A stretch of DNA of 62,703 nt from an uncultured Pelagibacteraceae bacterium (GCA_902525565.1 CABZHY010000003.1:1-62703); one strand, 5' to 3'. Positions 7,981-21,917 are shown, counted from the stretch's first letter. Numbers and translations are program-made. The notes: generated from the sequence alone by a model not told the origin.

Positions 7981-7987
7981 TTCTTTA

Positions 7988-8173
7988 ATGCGTGAGCTAG
8001 CCATAGCTTTTGGTCTTTTTTTATTTATTGAAGGAATTTTATACGCCTTATTTCCGGCAAAAATTAAAAGTATGTTGAAAAAATTAGAACTTGTTAAAGA
8101 TAATCAGCTTAGATTAGGTGGACTTATTTTTGCAGTTATAGGTTTTGTAATTATTTATTACATTAAGAGCTAA
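7988..8173 (+). CDS. DUF2065 small membrane protein (YjeT-like)
   Basis: This 61-residue protein has two hydrophobic segments (about 3-23 and 43-59) around a basic loop. It matches the DUF2065 family, whose E. coli member YjeT is also encoded just after hflC. The function is unknown; the conserved position suggests a link to the HflKC-FtsH complex. It starts 7 bases after hflC and ends one base before degP, so it belongs to the same operon. Confidence 0.8.
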   Translation: MRELAIAFGLFLFIEGILYALFPAKIKSMLKKLELVKDNQLRLGGLIFAVIGFVIIYYIKS

Positions 8174-8174
8174 T

Positions 8175-9590
8175 ATGAGAAAAATCAAAATAATATTTTT
8201 AACAATAGTTCTAACATTCACTTTATCATTTAGTGTAAACTCTAAACCAGTTCCTGCTTCATTTGCAGACCTTGCAGAAAAATTAATGCCATCTGTGGTT
8301 AATATTTCGACTACAACAACTGTGGTAACTAATACCAATCCATTTCCTTTTCAATTTCCTCCAGGATCTCCTTTTGAGGATATGTTTAAAGAATTTGGGA
8401 CACCTCAAGAAAGACAATCAGCTGCACTAGGTTCTGGGTTTATAATTGATGAAAAAGGCATTGTAGTAACAAATAATCATGTCATCCAAGATGCTGACGA
8501 CATAATTGTAAGAGTCAACGGTGATCAAGAATTTAAAGCAAAGGTTTTAGGCGCTGACCCACTTATGGATATTGCCGTTTTACAATTAGATACAGATGAA
8601 AAGTTTATCCCAGTAGCATTTGGAAATTCTGATAAAGCAAGAATTGGTGATTGGGTTTTAGCAATTGGAAATCCATTTGGTTTAGGAGGAACAGTTACTG
8701 CTGGAATTATTTCAGCTAGAAATAGATCTATCGGCTTATCAAGATATGAAGATTTTATACAAACAGATGCTTCTATTAACTCTGGAAACTCAGGTGGTCC
8801 TTTGTTTGATATGGAAGGAAATGTAATTGGAATTAATACAGCAATTCTTGGACGTAATGGTTCTATTGGAATTGGATTTTCAATACCATCAAACAGTGCT
8901 CAAATTGTAATTAAACAATTAATTGAATTTGGTGAAACAAAAAGAGGTTGGCTTGGTGTAAGAATTCAAGATGTAACAAAAGAAATTGCTGAAGTTGAAA
9001 AATTAGATAAAGCTCGAGGAGCATTAGTTGCTAGTGTTGCAGAAAATAGTCCATCAGAAAAAGCTGGAATACAAGCTGGTGATATTATTTTAGAATTTAA
9101 CGGAGAAAAAATAAATCAAATGAAAGAACTCCCAGCAATTGTTGCAAGAACTGAAGTTGGCAAAGAAGTTGAAGTCAAAATTTGGAGAGGTAAAAAAGAA
9201 ATAATTAAAAATGTTGTTTTAGGAAGACTAGAAACTTCAGATGATTTTAAAATAAGTAAAAATCAAGAAACCCAACCACAGAATAATGAAGAAATAATTG
9301 AAAGTTTAAGAATTGCTGTAAGAACATTAACTAAAGAAGATATTAAAAATAGAAATTTACCAAATCAGACAACAGGACTTGTGATAACTAAAATCGCAAA
9401 TAATAGTCCTTTAGCAAATTCAATCGATCTTAATAGCATTATTATTGAAGCTCAAAAGAAAAAAATTAGATCAGCTAATGACTTAAGAGTTATTACTAAA
9501 GAGGTTCTTAATTCAAATCAAAAGACAATTTTACTCGCAATCTATAATAATCAAAATCAAAGACGATACATTGGTGTTAAGCTAGACTAA
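8175..9590 (+). CDS. degP: Periplasmic Do/DegP-family serine protease
   Basis: HtrA-family protease-chaperone for misfolded envelope proteins. The 471-residue protein has a signal peptide (about 1-23), a trypsin-like domain with catalytic His102 (TNNHVI), Asp132 (MDIAVLQ) and Ser206 (GNSGGPL), and two PDZ domains (about 245-345 and 370-470). All three catalytic residues are present. DegP and DegQ cannot be told apart from sequence alone. In Proteobacteria the gene often follows hflKC, as here, which ties membrane and periplasmic quality control together. Confidence 0.92.
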   Translation: MRKIKIIFLTIVLTFTLSFSVNSKPVPASFADLAEKLMPSVVNISTTTTVVTNTNPFPFQFPPGSPFEDMFKEFGTPQERQSAALGSGFIIDEKGIVVTNNHVIQDADDIIVRVNGDQEFKAKVLGADPLMDIAVLQLDTDEKFIPVAFGNSDKARIGDWVLAIGNPFGLGGTVTAGIISARNRSIGLSRYEDFIQTDASINSGNSGGPLFDMEGNVIGINTAILGRNGSIGIGFSIPSNSAQIVIKQLIEFGETKRGWLGVRIQDVTKEIAEVEKLDKARGALVASVAENSPSEKAGIQAGDIILEFNGEKINQMKELPAIVARTEVGKEVEVKIWRGKKEIIKNVVLGRLETSDDFKISKNQETQPQNNEEIIESLRIAVRTLTKEDIKNRNLPNQTTGLVITKIANNSPLANSIDLNSIIIEAQKKKIRSANDLRVITKEVLNSNQKTILLAIYNNQNQRRYIGVKLD

Positions 9591-9592
9591 TA

Positions 9593-10501
9593 ATGGATTT
9601 AAAATCCAAGATTATATTAATATCGGGACCAACAGCATCAGGAAAATCAAATTTTGCAATTAAAGTTGCAAAAAAAGTTGATGGAGAGATTATAAATGCA
9701 GATAGCATGCAAGTATACAAAGAGCTTAAAATCTTGTCAGCTAGACCAGATCCAAAAAAATATCAGAAAATTAAACATCACTTATATGGCTTTCATAATG
9801 TAAAAAAAAACTTCTCCACAGGTGATTGGCTTAAACTAGTAATTAAAAAAATCAAGGAAGTTCAAAAGAGAAAAAAAACCCCAATTCTTATTGGAGGGAC
9901 AGGTTTATACTTTAAAGCTTTAACTGATGGTTTAGTTAAAATACCAAATATTTCATTAAAATTAAGAAATCAAATTAGAGATTTACAAAAAAAAATTGGA
10001 CAAAAGAAGTTTCATGAAAAACTATTAAAATTAGATCCATCTTCAAAAGGAAAAATCAAACCTACAGACACTCAAAGATCCGTCAGAGCTTATGAAGTTA
10101 AAAAGTTTACAAACAAATCTCTAACTGAATGGTTTAAAAACACAAAATCAAATTTCATGGAAGATGATTTTTTTAAAATTTATATTGATTTTCCAAGACA
10201 AGAATTAATTGACCGTATCAATATAAGAACAAAGAAGATGATTGAAAATGGAGCAATAAAAGAAGTAAAAGATTTCATAAAGCTAAGAGTTAGAAAAGAC
10301 AAAAGTGCTAACAAGGCCATCGGAGTTAATGAAATTACAGAATATTTAAAAAAACAAAAAAATTTGAAGGATACTAGAGATAAAATAGCCATAAAAACTA
10401 GACAATACGCCAAAAGACAAAGTACTTGGGCTAGAGGTAACATGAACAGTTGGATGAAACTGAGGCCACAAGACATAAATAATTTTTTGAAAAAAATTTA
10501 A
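9593..10501 (+). CDS. miaA: tRNA dimethylallyltransferase
   Basis: MiaA adds a dimethylallyl group to N6 of A37 in tRNAs that read UNN codons. The 302-residue protein opens with the P-loop SGPTASGKSNFA (about 10-21), followed by DADSMQVY-like NADSMQVYKEL and the GGTGLYFKAL block near 100. It starts two bases after degP. The C-terminal KTRQYAKRQSTWARG segment is typical of the family. Length is normal. Confidence 0.95.
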   Translation: MDLKSKIILISGPTASGKSNFAIKVAKKVDGEIINADSMQVYKELKILSARPDPKKYQKIKHHLYGFHNVKKNFSTGDWLKLVIKKIKEVQKRKKTPILIGGTGLYFKALTDGLVKIPNISLKLRNQIRDLQKKIGQKKFHEKLLKLDPSSKGKIKPTDTQRSVRAYEVKKFTNKSLTEWFKNTKSNFMEDDFFKIYIDFPRQELIDRINIRTKKMIENGAIKEVKDFIKLRVRKDKSANKAIGVNEITEYLKKQKNLKDTRDKIAIKTRQYAKRQSTWARGNMNSWMKLRPQDINNFLKKI

Positions 10502-10518
10502 AATTTTCATTCTTAAAC

Positions 10519-10548
10519 TTGACCAATGAGTACAACTTCAGCTAGATT
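10519..10548 (+). promoter_or_regulatory. ilvBHC promoter candidate
   Basis: TTGACC (10519-10524), an 18-base spacer and TAGATT (10543-10548) precede the ilvB ATG at 10554. The -10 box ends five bases before the start codon, which implies a leaderless transcript. There is no room for an attenuator leader peptide between promoter and gene. Confidence 0.45.
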
Positions 10549-10553
10549 GCCTA

Positions 10554-12320
10554 ATGCCAAAATTATTAACTGGAGCAGAAATTGTATTTAAATGTCTTGA
10601 AGACCAAGAGGTAAAACATATCTTTGGTTATCCTGGTGGTGCAGTGTTACCGATTTATGATGAATTAAAAAATCATCCTACCATAAAACATATTTTAGTT
10701 AGACACGAACAAGGTGCTGGTCATGCAGCAGAAGGCTATGCGAGGTCATCAGGAAAACCAGGTGTAGTTTTAGTTACATCAGGTCCTGGGGCAACTAATG
10801 TTGTTACAGCATTAACAGATGCTTACATGGACTCGGTACCGTTAGTTTGCATTTCTGGTCAGGTTCCAACACATTTAATTGGAACTGATGCTTTTCAAGA
10901 ATGTGATACCACAGGAATTACAAGACCTTGCACTAAACACAATTGGTTAGTAAAAGATATTAATGATCTTTCTAAAGTTATGCATGAAGCTTTTAGAGTT
11001 GCAACAACTGGAAGACCAGGACCAGTTTTAATTGATATTCCAAAAGATATTCAGTTTGCAAAAACAAAATATAAAAAACCAAATAAAGAAAAAAAATTAA
11101 ATGGAAAATCTCATAATAAATTTTCTCAAGATCAAATTGATGAATTAGTTAAATTATTAAGTAAGGCCAAAAAACCAATCATTTATAGTGGGGGAGGAGT
11201 AATTAACTCGGGTCCAAAAGCAAGTCACGCTCTAAGAGAATTTGTTGAGCTAACTGGCTTTCCTATAACTTCTACACTTCAGGGATTAGGTGCGTACCCT
11301 GGAGATGATAATCAATTTTTAGGAATGCTAGGTATGCATGGTACATATGAGGCAAATAATGCTATGCATGATTGTGATCTTTTAATTAATATCGGCGCAA
11401 GGTTTGATGATCGTATAACTGGAAAAATTGATGAGTTTTCACCAAATTCAAAAAAAGTTCATATTGATATTGATCCATCGTCAATCAATAAAATAATTAA
11501 GGTCGATCTTGCAATAGTTGGTGATGTTTCGAGTGTAATAAGCAAAATAAATAAGACAATTATAAAAAGTAAAAATGGCCATATTAAATCAAACAAATCA
11601 CATATTGCTAAGTGGTGGGAACAAATTGAAAAATGGAGAGAAAAAGATTCTCTTAATTTTATAAATAGTAATGAAAGTATAAAACCTCAACATGCTGTTC
11701 AAAGACTTTACGAATTAACTAAGAATAAAGATACTTATGTTACTACCGAGGTTGGACAACACCAAATGTGGGCCGCTCAACATTATAAATTTAATAAACC
11801 GAACAGATGGATGACATCTGGCGGTTTAGGAACTATGGGGTATGGATTGCCAGCAGCGGTTGGTGTACAAATTGCTAACCCTGAAAAACTTGTAATAGAT
11901 ATTGCAGGAGAGGCTTCAGTATTAATGACAATGCAAGAAATGTCTACGGCAGTTCAATATAATCTTCCAATAAAAATATTTATTTTGAACAATCAATATA
12001 TGGGAATGGTTAGACAATGGCAGGAGTTGCTTCATGAAAAAAATTATTCTGAGAGTTACTCCGAAGCATTACCTGATTTTATGAAAATGGCTGAAGCATA
12101 TGGATGCAAAGGAATTAAAGCAGATAATCCAGGTGATCTGGATGATAAAATTCAAGAAATGATCGATTATGATGGGCCAGTTATTTTTGATTGTCATGTG
12201 GATCCTAATGAAAATTGTTTTCCAATGATCCCATCTGGAAAACCACATAACCAAATGATTTTAGGTCCAAATGATCAAGAGGAAAACAAAATCAAAGGAA
12301 AAGGCAAAGCCTTAGTATAA
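10554..12320 (+). CDS. ilvB: Acetolactate synthase, large subunit
   Basis: Catalytic subunit of acetohydroxyacid synthase, the first common step of valine, leucine and isoleucine synthesis. The 588-residue protein shows the thiamine-diphosphate family pattern: catalytic Glu in [16 protein letters not shown] near residue 50, a central FAD-binding domain (about 200-350), and a C-terminal motif GEASVLM...[12 protein letters not shown] near 450-485. The Mg-binding motif begins GEAS rather than the more usual GDG/GDA; Glu could still bind the metal. It is followed by ilvH after 5 bases and then ilvC. Confidence 0.95.
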   Translation: MPKLLTGAEIVFKCLEDQEVKHIFGYPGGAVLPIYDELKNHPTIKHILVRHEQGAGHAAEGYARSSGKPGVVLVTSGPGATNVVTALTDAYMDSVPLVCISGQVPTHLIGTDAFQECDTTGITRPCTKHNWLVKDINDLSKVMHEAFRVATTGRPGPVLIDIPKDIQFAKTKYKKPNKEKKLNGKSHNKFSQDQIDELVKLLSKAKKPIIYSGGGVINSGPKASHALREFVELTGFPITSTLQGLGAYPGDDNQFLGMLGMHGTYEANNAMHDCDLLINIGARFDDRITGKIDEFSPNSKKVHIDIDPSSINKIIKVDLAIVGDVSSVISKINKTIIKSKNGHIKSNKSHIAKWWEQIEKWREKDSLNFINSNESIKPQHAVQRLYELTKNKDTYVTTEVGQHQMWAAQHYKFNKPNRWMTSGGLGTMGYGLPAAVGVQIANPEKLVIDIAGEASVLMTMQEMSTAVQYNLPIKIFILNNQYMGMVRQWQELLHEKNYSESYSEALPDFMKMAEAYGCKGIKADNPGDLDDKIQEMIDYDGPVIFDCHVDPNENCFPMIPSGKPHNQMILGPNDQEENKIKGKGKALV

Positions 12321-12325
12321 TCATA

Positions 12326-12874
12326 ATGCCGAATTCAAAGTCAGCTTACAGCATACCTACGAAGAAACAAAAACCAGACACATACATTTTTGTAGTATGG
12401 GTAGATAATGAAGCTGGAGTTTTGGCAAGAGTTGTAGGTTTATTTTCAGGCCGAGGATACAATATCGAGTCATTAGCAGTTGCTGAAGTTGACGCTGTTA
12501 AAAATATTTCAAGAATAACAATTGTTACTACTGGAACGCCTCAAGTTATTGATCAAATAAGACTTCAATTAACAAAACTAGTACCAGTTCATAAAGTTGC
12601 TGAATTTAAAAGAGAAGATAAAGGAGTGATATTTAAAGAAATGGCATTATTTAAAGTTGTTGGAAAAAGAAATAAAATTCAAAAATGCTTAAATGCTTGT
12701 AAAAAATTTAATCCCGTAATATTAGATGAAACAAAAACTTCAGCAGTAATTCAAATAACTGCTCTAAGAAGAGAAATTGATAAAATGAATAAAAAATTAA
12801 AGCCCTTAGGACTTATAAGCACTTCGAGAACTGGGGCAGTAGCAATGACGAGAGGTGCTAAAATATTTAATTAA
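12326..12874 (+). CDS. ilvH: Acetolactate synthase, small regulatory subunit
   Basis: Regulatory subunit that activates the large subunit and confers valine feedback inhibition. The 182-residue protein has an ACT domain at about 20-95 (VDNEAGVLARVVGLFSGRGYNIESL) and a second ferredoxin-like domain at about 100-175, the normal two-domain form. It starts 5 bases after ilvB, so the subunits are made together. Confidence 0.95.
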   Translation: MPNSKSAYSIPTKKQKPDTYIFVVWVDNEAGVLARVVGLFSGRGYNIESLAVAEVDAVKNISRITIVTTGTPQVIDQIRLQLTKLVPVHKVAEFKREDKGVIFKEMALFKVVGKRNKIQKCLNACKKFNPVILDETKTSAVIQITALRREIDKMNKKLKPLGLISTSRTGAVAMTRGAKIFN

Positions 12875-13915
<1,041 letters not shown>

Positions 13916-13996
13916 ATTTTAGCAGTAAATTATTGCTACTATAATTCATTTATTTCACTTATACTTTTTTAAATAAATTTAAAAATGAGGGGAATA

Positions 13997-15559
13997 ATGA
14001 AAACTAAAAATTTAGTAAGAATACTATTATCGTTAGTTCTAGTATTTGGATTTTCTTCAGCGTGGGCAAAAACTATTAAATGGTCTATGCAAGGAGACAG
14101 TCTAACACTAGATCCACACGCACAAAATGAAGGTCCAACTACTCAAGTATCTAGACAAGTTTACGAGGCTCTAGTTCAAAGAGGCCTGGATATGAAAATA
14201 GGTCCTGCTTTAGCAACAAAATGGAAAGCTACTGATCCAAATACTTGGATTTTTACTTTAAGAGAAGATGCTAAGTTTTCAGATGGTTCTGGAATGACAT
14301 CTGCAGATGTTGTTTTTAGCATATTAAGAGCCAAGCAAAGAACATCTGACTTTAAAGAATATATTAGTACGGTCGCTAATGTTGAGGCGGTTGGAGATTA
14401 TGCTGTTAAAATTACAACAAGTAAGCCAAATCCGATTCTTTTAAACCAACTATCAAACATTTTTATAATGTCTAAAGCTTGGTCAGAAAAAAATTTTGCA
14501 ATGTCACCACAAAACTGGGATGCAGGACAAGAAACATTCTCAGCTACTAATGCATTAGGAACTGGTCCTTTTAAAATTACTTTAAGAGAACCAAATACTA
14601 AAACAGTTTTCAAAAGAAATAAACACTGGTGGGGTGAAATGAAGGACAAAAAAGTAACTCAAATTGAATTAATGCCAATTAAAAATGCAGCTACAAGAGT
14701 AGCAGCTTTATTATCTGGTGAGATTGATTTAGTTACTGATGCTCCTGTTCAAGACTTAAAAAGAATTGGATCTTCCTCGGGTCACAAAGTTGAAAGTACA
14801 GCGCAAATGAGAACAATTTTCTTAGGTATGGATCAAGCAGCTGATAAATTAAGAACTGGTAATACAGGTGATAATCCATTTAAGAAAAAAGAGGTAAGAC
14901 AAGCTCTTTATCAAGCAATTGATATTGAAGCGATCAAGAAAAAAGTTATGAGAGGTTTAAGTGAACCAGCAGGGATTATAACTTTTCCAGGTGTAAATGG
15001 ATACTCAGCTGATCTTGATAAAAGATTACCTTATGATGTAAATGCTGCAAAAAAACTTTTAGCTGATGCTGGTTATCCTAATGGTTTTGATGTTGAGCTT
15101 AGATGTCCTAACGATAGATACGTAAATGATGAAGCAATATGTACTGCTGTTGTTGGAATGTTAGGTAAAATTGGAGTTAATGTTAACTTATTTGCTCAAA
15201 CTAAAAGTAAACACTTCAAAGAGCTTAAAGATGACCAAGGTGATTTTTATATGCTAGGATGGGGTGTTCCAACTTTAGATAGCCACTATGTTTTTCATTA
15301 TTTATATGAAACTGGTGCTAGCTGGAACAAAGTTAACTTTAGTAACGCAGATGTCGATGCTGCTATTAGAGTTATGGAAGGTGAAGTTGATTTAGATAAA
15401 AGAAATGCTGCAATTGCAAAAGCTTGGAAAATTGTAAAAGATGATATTTCTTATCTTCCTTTACATCACCAAGTAATTTCTTGGGCATCTAAAAGCAATG
15501 TTGATGTCCCTATCAGACCGAATAACGAACCGTTATTCAGAGCTGCTAGTTTTAATTAA
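13997..15559 (+). CDS. ABC transporter substrate-binding protein, peptide/opine family 5
   Basis: Periplasmic binding protein of the DppA/OppA family (SBP_bac_5). From ATG 13997 it has 520 residues; a GAGGGGA ribosome binding site lies at 13987-13993, so the in-frame ATG at 13985 is rejected. A signal peptide (about 1-24, ending AWA) precedes the mature start TIKWSMQGDSLTLDPHAQNE. The family binds peptides, but also sugars, opines and nickel, so the substrate is not fixed. It heads an operon with two permeases and a fused ATPase. The gap to the first permease holds a stable stem-loop. Confidence 0.9.
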   Translation: MKTKNLVRILLSLVLVFGFSSAWAKTIKWSMQGDSLTLDPHAQNEGPTTQVSRQVYEALVQRGLDMKIGPALATKWKATDPNTWIFTLREDAKFSDGSGMTSADVVFSILRAKQRTSDFKEYISTVANVEAVGDYAVKITTSKPNPILLNQLSNIFIMSKAWSEKNFAMSPQNWDAGQETFSATNALGTGPFKITLREPNTKTVFKRNKHWWGEMKDKKVTQIELMPIKNAATRVAALLSGEIDLVTDAPVQDLKRIGSSSGHKVESTAQMRTIFLGMDQAADKLRTGNTGDNPFKKKEVRQALYQAIDIEAIKKKVMRGLSEPAGIITFPGVNGYSADLDKRLPYDVNAAKKLLADAGYPNGFDVELRCPNDRYVNDEAICTAVVGMLGKIGVNVNLFAQTKSKHFKELKDDQGDFYMLGWGVPTLDSHYVFHYLYETGASWNKVNFSNADVDAAIRVMEGEVDLDKRNAAIAKAWKIVKDDISYLPLHHQVISWASKSNVDVPIRPNNEPLFRAASFN

Positions 15560-15569
15560 TCAAAAATTA

Positions 15570-15602
15570 TTACAAGCCCTTTAAATTTTAAAGGGCTTGT
15601 AA
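15570..15602. other. 16-bp stem-loop between binding protein and permease genes
   Basis: TTACAAGCCCTTTAAA, one base, and its exact inverse complement form a near-perfect hairpin. No T run follows on the plus strand, so it is more likely an mRNA 3'-end stabiliser or partial terminator than a full stop. Such an element would let the binding protein be made in excess of the permeases. Confidence 0.75.
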
Positions 15603-15619
15603 ATTCAAACCCTCACAAA

Positions 15620-16603
15620 TTGATAAAATATTTTTTTAAAAGGCTATTTCAATCTGCTTTGGTGATGTTGGTTGTCGCCTTCGTATCTTTTTCATTATTT
15701 AATTTTGTTGGGGATCCAATTAATAACATGGTTGGAGAAGAGACCTCTGATGAGGAAAGAGCGGAATTAAGAGAGACACTAGGTTTGATGGATCCAATTC
15801 ATGTTCAATTTTCAAGATTTATAATTAATGCTTCTAAAGGTGAGTTTGGAATTTCATATCAACTAAGAAGACCTGTTTCAGAATTAATAGTCGAAAGATT
15901 GCCTGCAACTGTTGAACTTGTTGTTATTTCTGCGTTAATTGCAATAATAACTGGCACATTATTAGGAGTTTATACCGGTATAAATCGGAAAGGCTTTTTG
16001 AGTGATTTTGTACTAGCGATATCATTGTTAGGTGTTTCGCTCCCCACATTCGTAATTGGTATATTATTTATATATTTGTTTGCAGTAATATTAGGAATAT
16101 TACCTTCTTTTGGAAGAGGAGAGGTTGTTGATTTAGGTTTTTGGACTACAGGATTTTTAACAGTCTCTGGACTTAAAGCAATCATACTTCCTTCAGTAAC
16201 ATTAAGTCTTTTCCAAATGACTTATATCATTAGACTTGTGCGAGCAGAGATGATGGAAATACTACAAACAGATTATATTAAATTTGCACGTGCTCGAGGC
16301 ATTAGTGAAAATAGTATTAAATATAAACATGCATTAAAAAATGGATTGATACCAGTAATAACTATAGCAGGAATAAATATTGGAACTCTAATTGCGTTTT
16401 CAATTATTACTGAAACTGTTTTTCAATGGCCTGGTATGGGCTTCTTATTTATTCAAGCAGTACAATTTGTCGATATTCCAATCATGTCAGCTTATTTAGT
16501 TTTTATAGCTTTTGTTTTTGTGATGATAAATTTTATAGTTGATATTCTTTATTATTTAATTGATCCAAGAATAAGAGTTAAGGGGGATGTCGCAAGTGGA
16601 TAA
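15620..16603 (+). CDS. ABC transporter permease, DppB-type
   Basis: First inner-membrane permease of the peptide-type importer. The 327-residue protein starts at a TTG (MIKYFFKRLFQS, a typical DppB opening) and has six predicted membrane segments. The EAA loop that docks with the ATPase reads about DYIKFARARGISENSIKYKHALKNGLIP, at residues near 222-249. The DppB-specific N-terminal loop containing the TLGLMDP segment is present. It overlaps the next permease gene by 17 bp. Confidence 0.92.
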   Translation: MIKYFFKRLFQSALVMLVVAFVSFSLFNFVGDPINNMVGEETSDEERAELRETLGLMDPIHVQFSRFIINASKGEFGISYQLRRPVSELIVERLPATVELVVISALIAIITGTLLGVYTGINRKGFLSDFVLAISLLGVSLPTFVIGILFIYLFAVILGILPSFGRGEVVDLGFWTTGFLTVSGLKAIILPSVTLSLFQMTYIIRLVRAEMMEILQTDYIKFARARGISENSIKYKHALKNGLIPVITIAGINIGTLIAFSIITETVFQWPGMGFLFIQAVQFVDIPIMSAYLVFIAFVFVMINFIVDILYYLIDPRIRVKGDVASG

Positions 16604-17525
16604 CAAATCTTTAAGTTCTTGGGAAAGAATAAAAGACAGTGATATTTATCATAGCTTTATTAAATCTCCTACTGCGATTGTATCGTCTACTATTTTATTT
16701 ATAATTTTTTTCTGCTCTTTTTTTGTTGAGCTTATAACGCCTTACAATCCTTTTGATCCATCTTCCTTATCCCTTATGGATGCATTCACACCACCATCAT
16801 GGACAGAAGATGGTTTAGCTAAATTTATTTTAGGTACCGATGGACAAGGGAGAGATATGTTGTCTACAATTTTATACGGATGTAGAATTTCTCTAATTGT
16901 AGGTTTTTCTGCAATAATCTTTAGTTTAATTCTTGGAGTTGGATTGGGATTAACAGCTGGATTTTTTGGTGGAAAATATGAAATGATAGTAATGAGATTA
17001 ACAGATGTTCAATTAACAGTACCAAGTATTTTGATGGCGTTGTTGGTCGACGGAATAGCAAGAGGATTAATTTCAAGAGAAATGCATGATGAAATGGCAA
17101 TTTATGTTTTAATATTTGCTATTGGAATTTCAGAATGGCCACAATTTGCAAGAGTTTCTAGAGCTGCAACTTTAGTAGAAAAAAATAAAGACTATGTTTC
17201 AGCATCAACAATAATCGGGGTTTCAAATATAATTATTATGTTTAAACATATCTTACCAAATATTTTAAGACCAGTTTTGGTAATTGGAACTATTGGTCTA
17301 GCACTTGCTATTTTAGCAGAGTCTACTTTAAGTTTTTTGGGAGTTGGCGTACCTCCAACAACACCTTCTTTAGGGACATTGATACGACTTGGGAATGATT
17401 TTTTATTTTCAGGAGAATGGTGGATTACTTTTTTTCCTGCAATTTTCTTAGTTATTTTAGCTTTTTCAATAAATTTATTAGGAGATTGGATGAGGGATAC
17501 TTTAAATCCAAAATTAAAAAAATGA
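16587..17525 (+). CDS. ABC transporter permease, DppC-type
   Basis: Second permease of the importer, 312 residues with about six membrane segments. The N-terminal PTAIVSSTILFI helix and LGTDGQGRDMLSTILYG motif are typical of DppC. The EAA loop lies near residues 205-225 (DYVSASTIIGVSNIIIMFKH). It starts 17 bp inside the dppB-like gene and its stop shares an ATGA overlap with the ATPase gene, so all are translationally coupled. Confidence 0.92.
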   Translation: MSQVDNKSLSSWERIKDSDIYHSFIKSPTAIVSSTILFIIFFCSFFVELITPYNPFDPSSLSLMDAFTPPSWTEDGLAKFILGTDGQGRDMLSTILYGCRISLIVGFSAIIFSLILGVGLGLTAGFFGGKYEMIVMRLTDVQLTVPSILMALLVDGIARGLISREMHDEMAIYVLIFAIGISEWPQFARVSRAATLVEKNKDYVSASTIIGVSNIIIMFKHILPNILRPVLVIGTIGLALAILAESTLSFLGVGVPPTTPSLGTLIRLGNDFLFSGEWWITFFPAIFLVILAFSINLLGDWMRDTLNPKLKK

Positions 17526-19204
17526 CATTTTTAAAAATAAATAATCTTAGTGTTGATTATCAAATGAGAAAAGAAACAGTTAACGCTGCTAAGAATGTAA
17601 ATATTGAGGTAAAAAAAGGAGAAATTTTAGGATTAGTCGGAGAGTCTGGTTCAGGAAAAAGTACAGTAGGAAACGCTATTATAAATTTAATAGATGAACC
17701 AGGTAAGGTTTCTAGTGGCTCAGTTATTCTAGGTGATCTTAACATTCATGAAAATTCTGAAAGTATTGTTAAATATAGAGGAAATAAAATTGGATTGATA
17801 TTTCAAGACCCTCAAACTTCACTTAACCCAATTCTTACTGTAGGTGAACAGTTAATTGAAACAATTCAAACTCATCTTAAATTAAGTAAAGAGGATGCAA
17901 AGAATAAATCTATAAATCTATTGAAAGAAGTTGGCATAAAAGATGCAGAAACAAGATTTGATAATTATCCTCACCAATTCTCAGGTGGAATGAGACAGAG
18001 AGTAGTAATTTCTTTAGCTCTATGTTGCGAGCCAGAATTGTTAATTGCAGATGAACCAACAACAGCATTAGATGTATCAATTCAGTCTCAGATTTTAGAA
18101 CTAATTAAAAAATTAACAAAAGAAAGAAACCTTGCAGTCATCTTAATTACTCATGACATGGGGGTTATAGCTGAAACTGCAGACCGAGTTGCGGTTATGA
18201 AAAGTGGTAATTTAGTTGAAATTGGTGAAACAAAAAAAATATTAACTCAACCAAGAGAAAATTATACTAAAAGCTTAGTAAGTTCAGTTCCACCAACTAA
18301 CAAAAAAATTTCAAGATTCGTAATAGTTGAAAAAGAAAACAGTGATAAAAAAGAAAATAATATAAAAATATTAAATAGATGGACAAAAAAAGGAATAATA
18401 GATCAAGATTTAGTACAAATAAAAAATCTTAGGAAAAGTTTTGATGATAATTTTTTTACAGAAAGTTCTAAGAATTCTGTTATGGCTGTCGATGATGTTT
18501 CCTTTGATATAAAAGAAGGTGAGTCTTTTGGCCTAGTAGGAGAAAGTGGAAGTGGAAAATCTACAATTGCGAAAATGATTGTAAGTTTATTTAAACCTAC
18601 TTCTGGAGATATCTTCTTTGACAACGTTCGTATTACAAAAATAAAACAAAGATCCGAATTAATGAAATTTAGGAAACAAATTCAAATGATATTTCAAGAT
18701 CCTTATTCTTCACTAAATGGAAGATTAAAAGTAAAAGATATTATTACAGAACCAATTACACTTCATAATCCATCTATATCTAATTTAGATTTAAATAATT
18801 ATATTTATGATTTACTGGAGTCTGTAGAATTAACTCAAAAATCTGCAGATCGGTATCCACATGAATTTTCGGGAGGACAGAGACAAAGAATATCAATTGC
18901 AAGAGCACTCGCCACCCAACCAAGACTTTTAGTTTGTGATGAGCCAACTTCGGCTTTGGATGTAAGTATTCAAGCCCAAATATTAAATTTACTTAAAGAT
19001 CTTCAAGAACAATTAAATTTAACAATTTTGTTTATAAGTCACGATTTACCTGTTGTTAGACAAATGTGTGATAGAATAGGAGTCCTAAAAGATGGCAAAT
19101 TATGTGAAGTTTCAAACACTGAGGATTTATTTTTAAAACCAGCGCATGAATATACAAAAGAACTTTTACGGTTAATGCCCAAAATTGAGTCTATTTACAA
19201 TTAA
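17522..19204 (+). CDS. Fused two-domain peptide ABC transporter ATPase (DppD-DppF type)
   Basis: A single 560-residue protein carries both ATPase domains that dipeptide systems often encode separately. Domain 1 (about 1-260) has GESGSGKST, the signature FSGGMRQRV and Walker B LLIADEPTTALD. Domain 2 (about 295-560) has GESGSGKST, FSGGQRQRI and LLVCDEPTSALD. The ATG at 17522 overlaps the permease stop (ATGA); the frame is open back to 17417, but that part lies in the permease gene. Fused forms are known in Alphaproteobacteria (YejF, GsiA). Confidence 0.93.
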   Translation: MTFLKINNLSVDYQMRKETVNAAKNVNIEVKKGEILGLVGESGSGKSTVGNAIINLIDEPGKVSSGSVILGDLNIHENSESIVKYRGNKIGLIFQDPQTSLNPILTVGEQLIETIQTHLKLSKEDAKNKSINLLKEVGIKDAETRFDNYPHQFSGGMRQRVVISLALCCEPELLIADEPTTALDVSIQSQILELIKKLTKERNLAVILITHDMGVIAETADRVAVMKSGNLVEIGETKKILTQPRENYTKSLVSSVPPTNKKISRFVIVEKENSDKKENNIKILNRWTKKGIIDQDLVQIKNLRKSFDDNFFTESSKNSVMAVDDVSFDIKEGESFGLVGESGSGKSTIAKMIVSLFKPTSGDIFFDNVRITKIKQRSELMKFRKQIQMIFQDPYSSLNGRLKVKDIITEPITLHNPSISNLDLNNYIYDLLESVELTQKSADRYPHEFSGGQRQRISIARALATQPRLLVCDEPTSALDVSIQAQILNLLKDLQEQLNLTILFISHDLPVVRQMCDRIGVLKDGKLCEVSNTEDLFLKPAHEYTKELLRLMPKIESIYN

Positions 19205-19256
19205 TTTTTATGAAGCCTAAAATGGTCCATTAAAAGTGATTATTTAACTAATTATT

Positions 19257-19284
19257 TTGCAATCTCTCTCATAGATTGTATTAT
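19257..19284 (+). promoter_or_regulatory. leuA-mre operon promoter
   Basis: TTGCAA (19257-19262), a 16-base spacer and TATTAT (19279-19284) lie 22 bases before the leuA ATG. A small CAATCT/AGATTG hairpin lies inside the spacer region. It would drive leuA and, by overlap, the mreBCD-mrdA-rodA genes. Confidence 0.5.
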
Positions 19285-19306
19285 AGATTTTCTAAAAATT
19301 TTAGTT

Positions 19307-21912
<2,606 letters not shown>

Positions 21913-21917
21913 GAAAA

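Noticed and set aside
13916..13984. Terminator after ilvC (TAGCA...TGCTA)
   Set aside because: The stem has only about five pairs and no T run; too weak to call.
17417..17521. 35-codon extension of the fused ATPase
   Set aside because: It overlaps the coding end of the permease; the ATPase fold and the ATGA junction support 17522.
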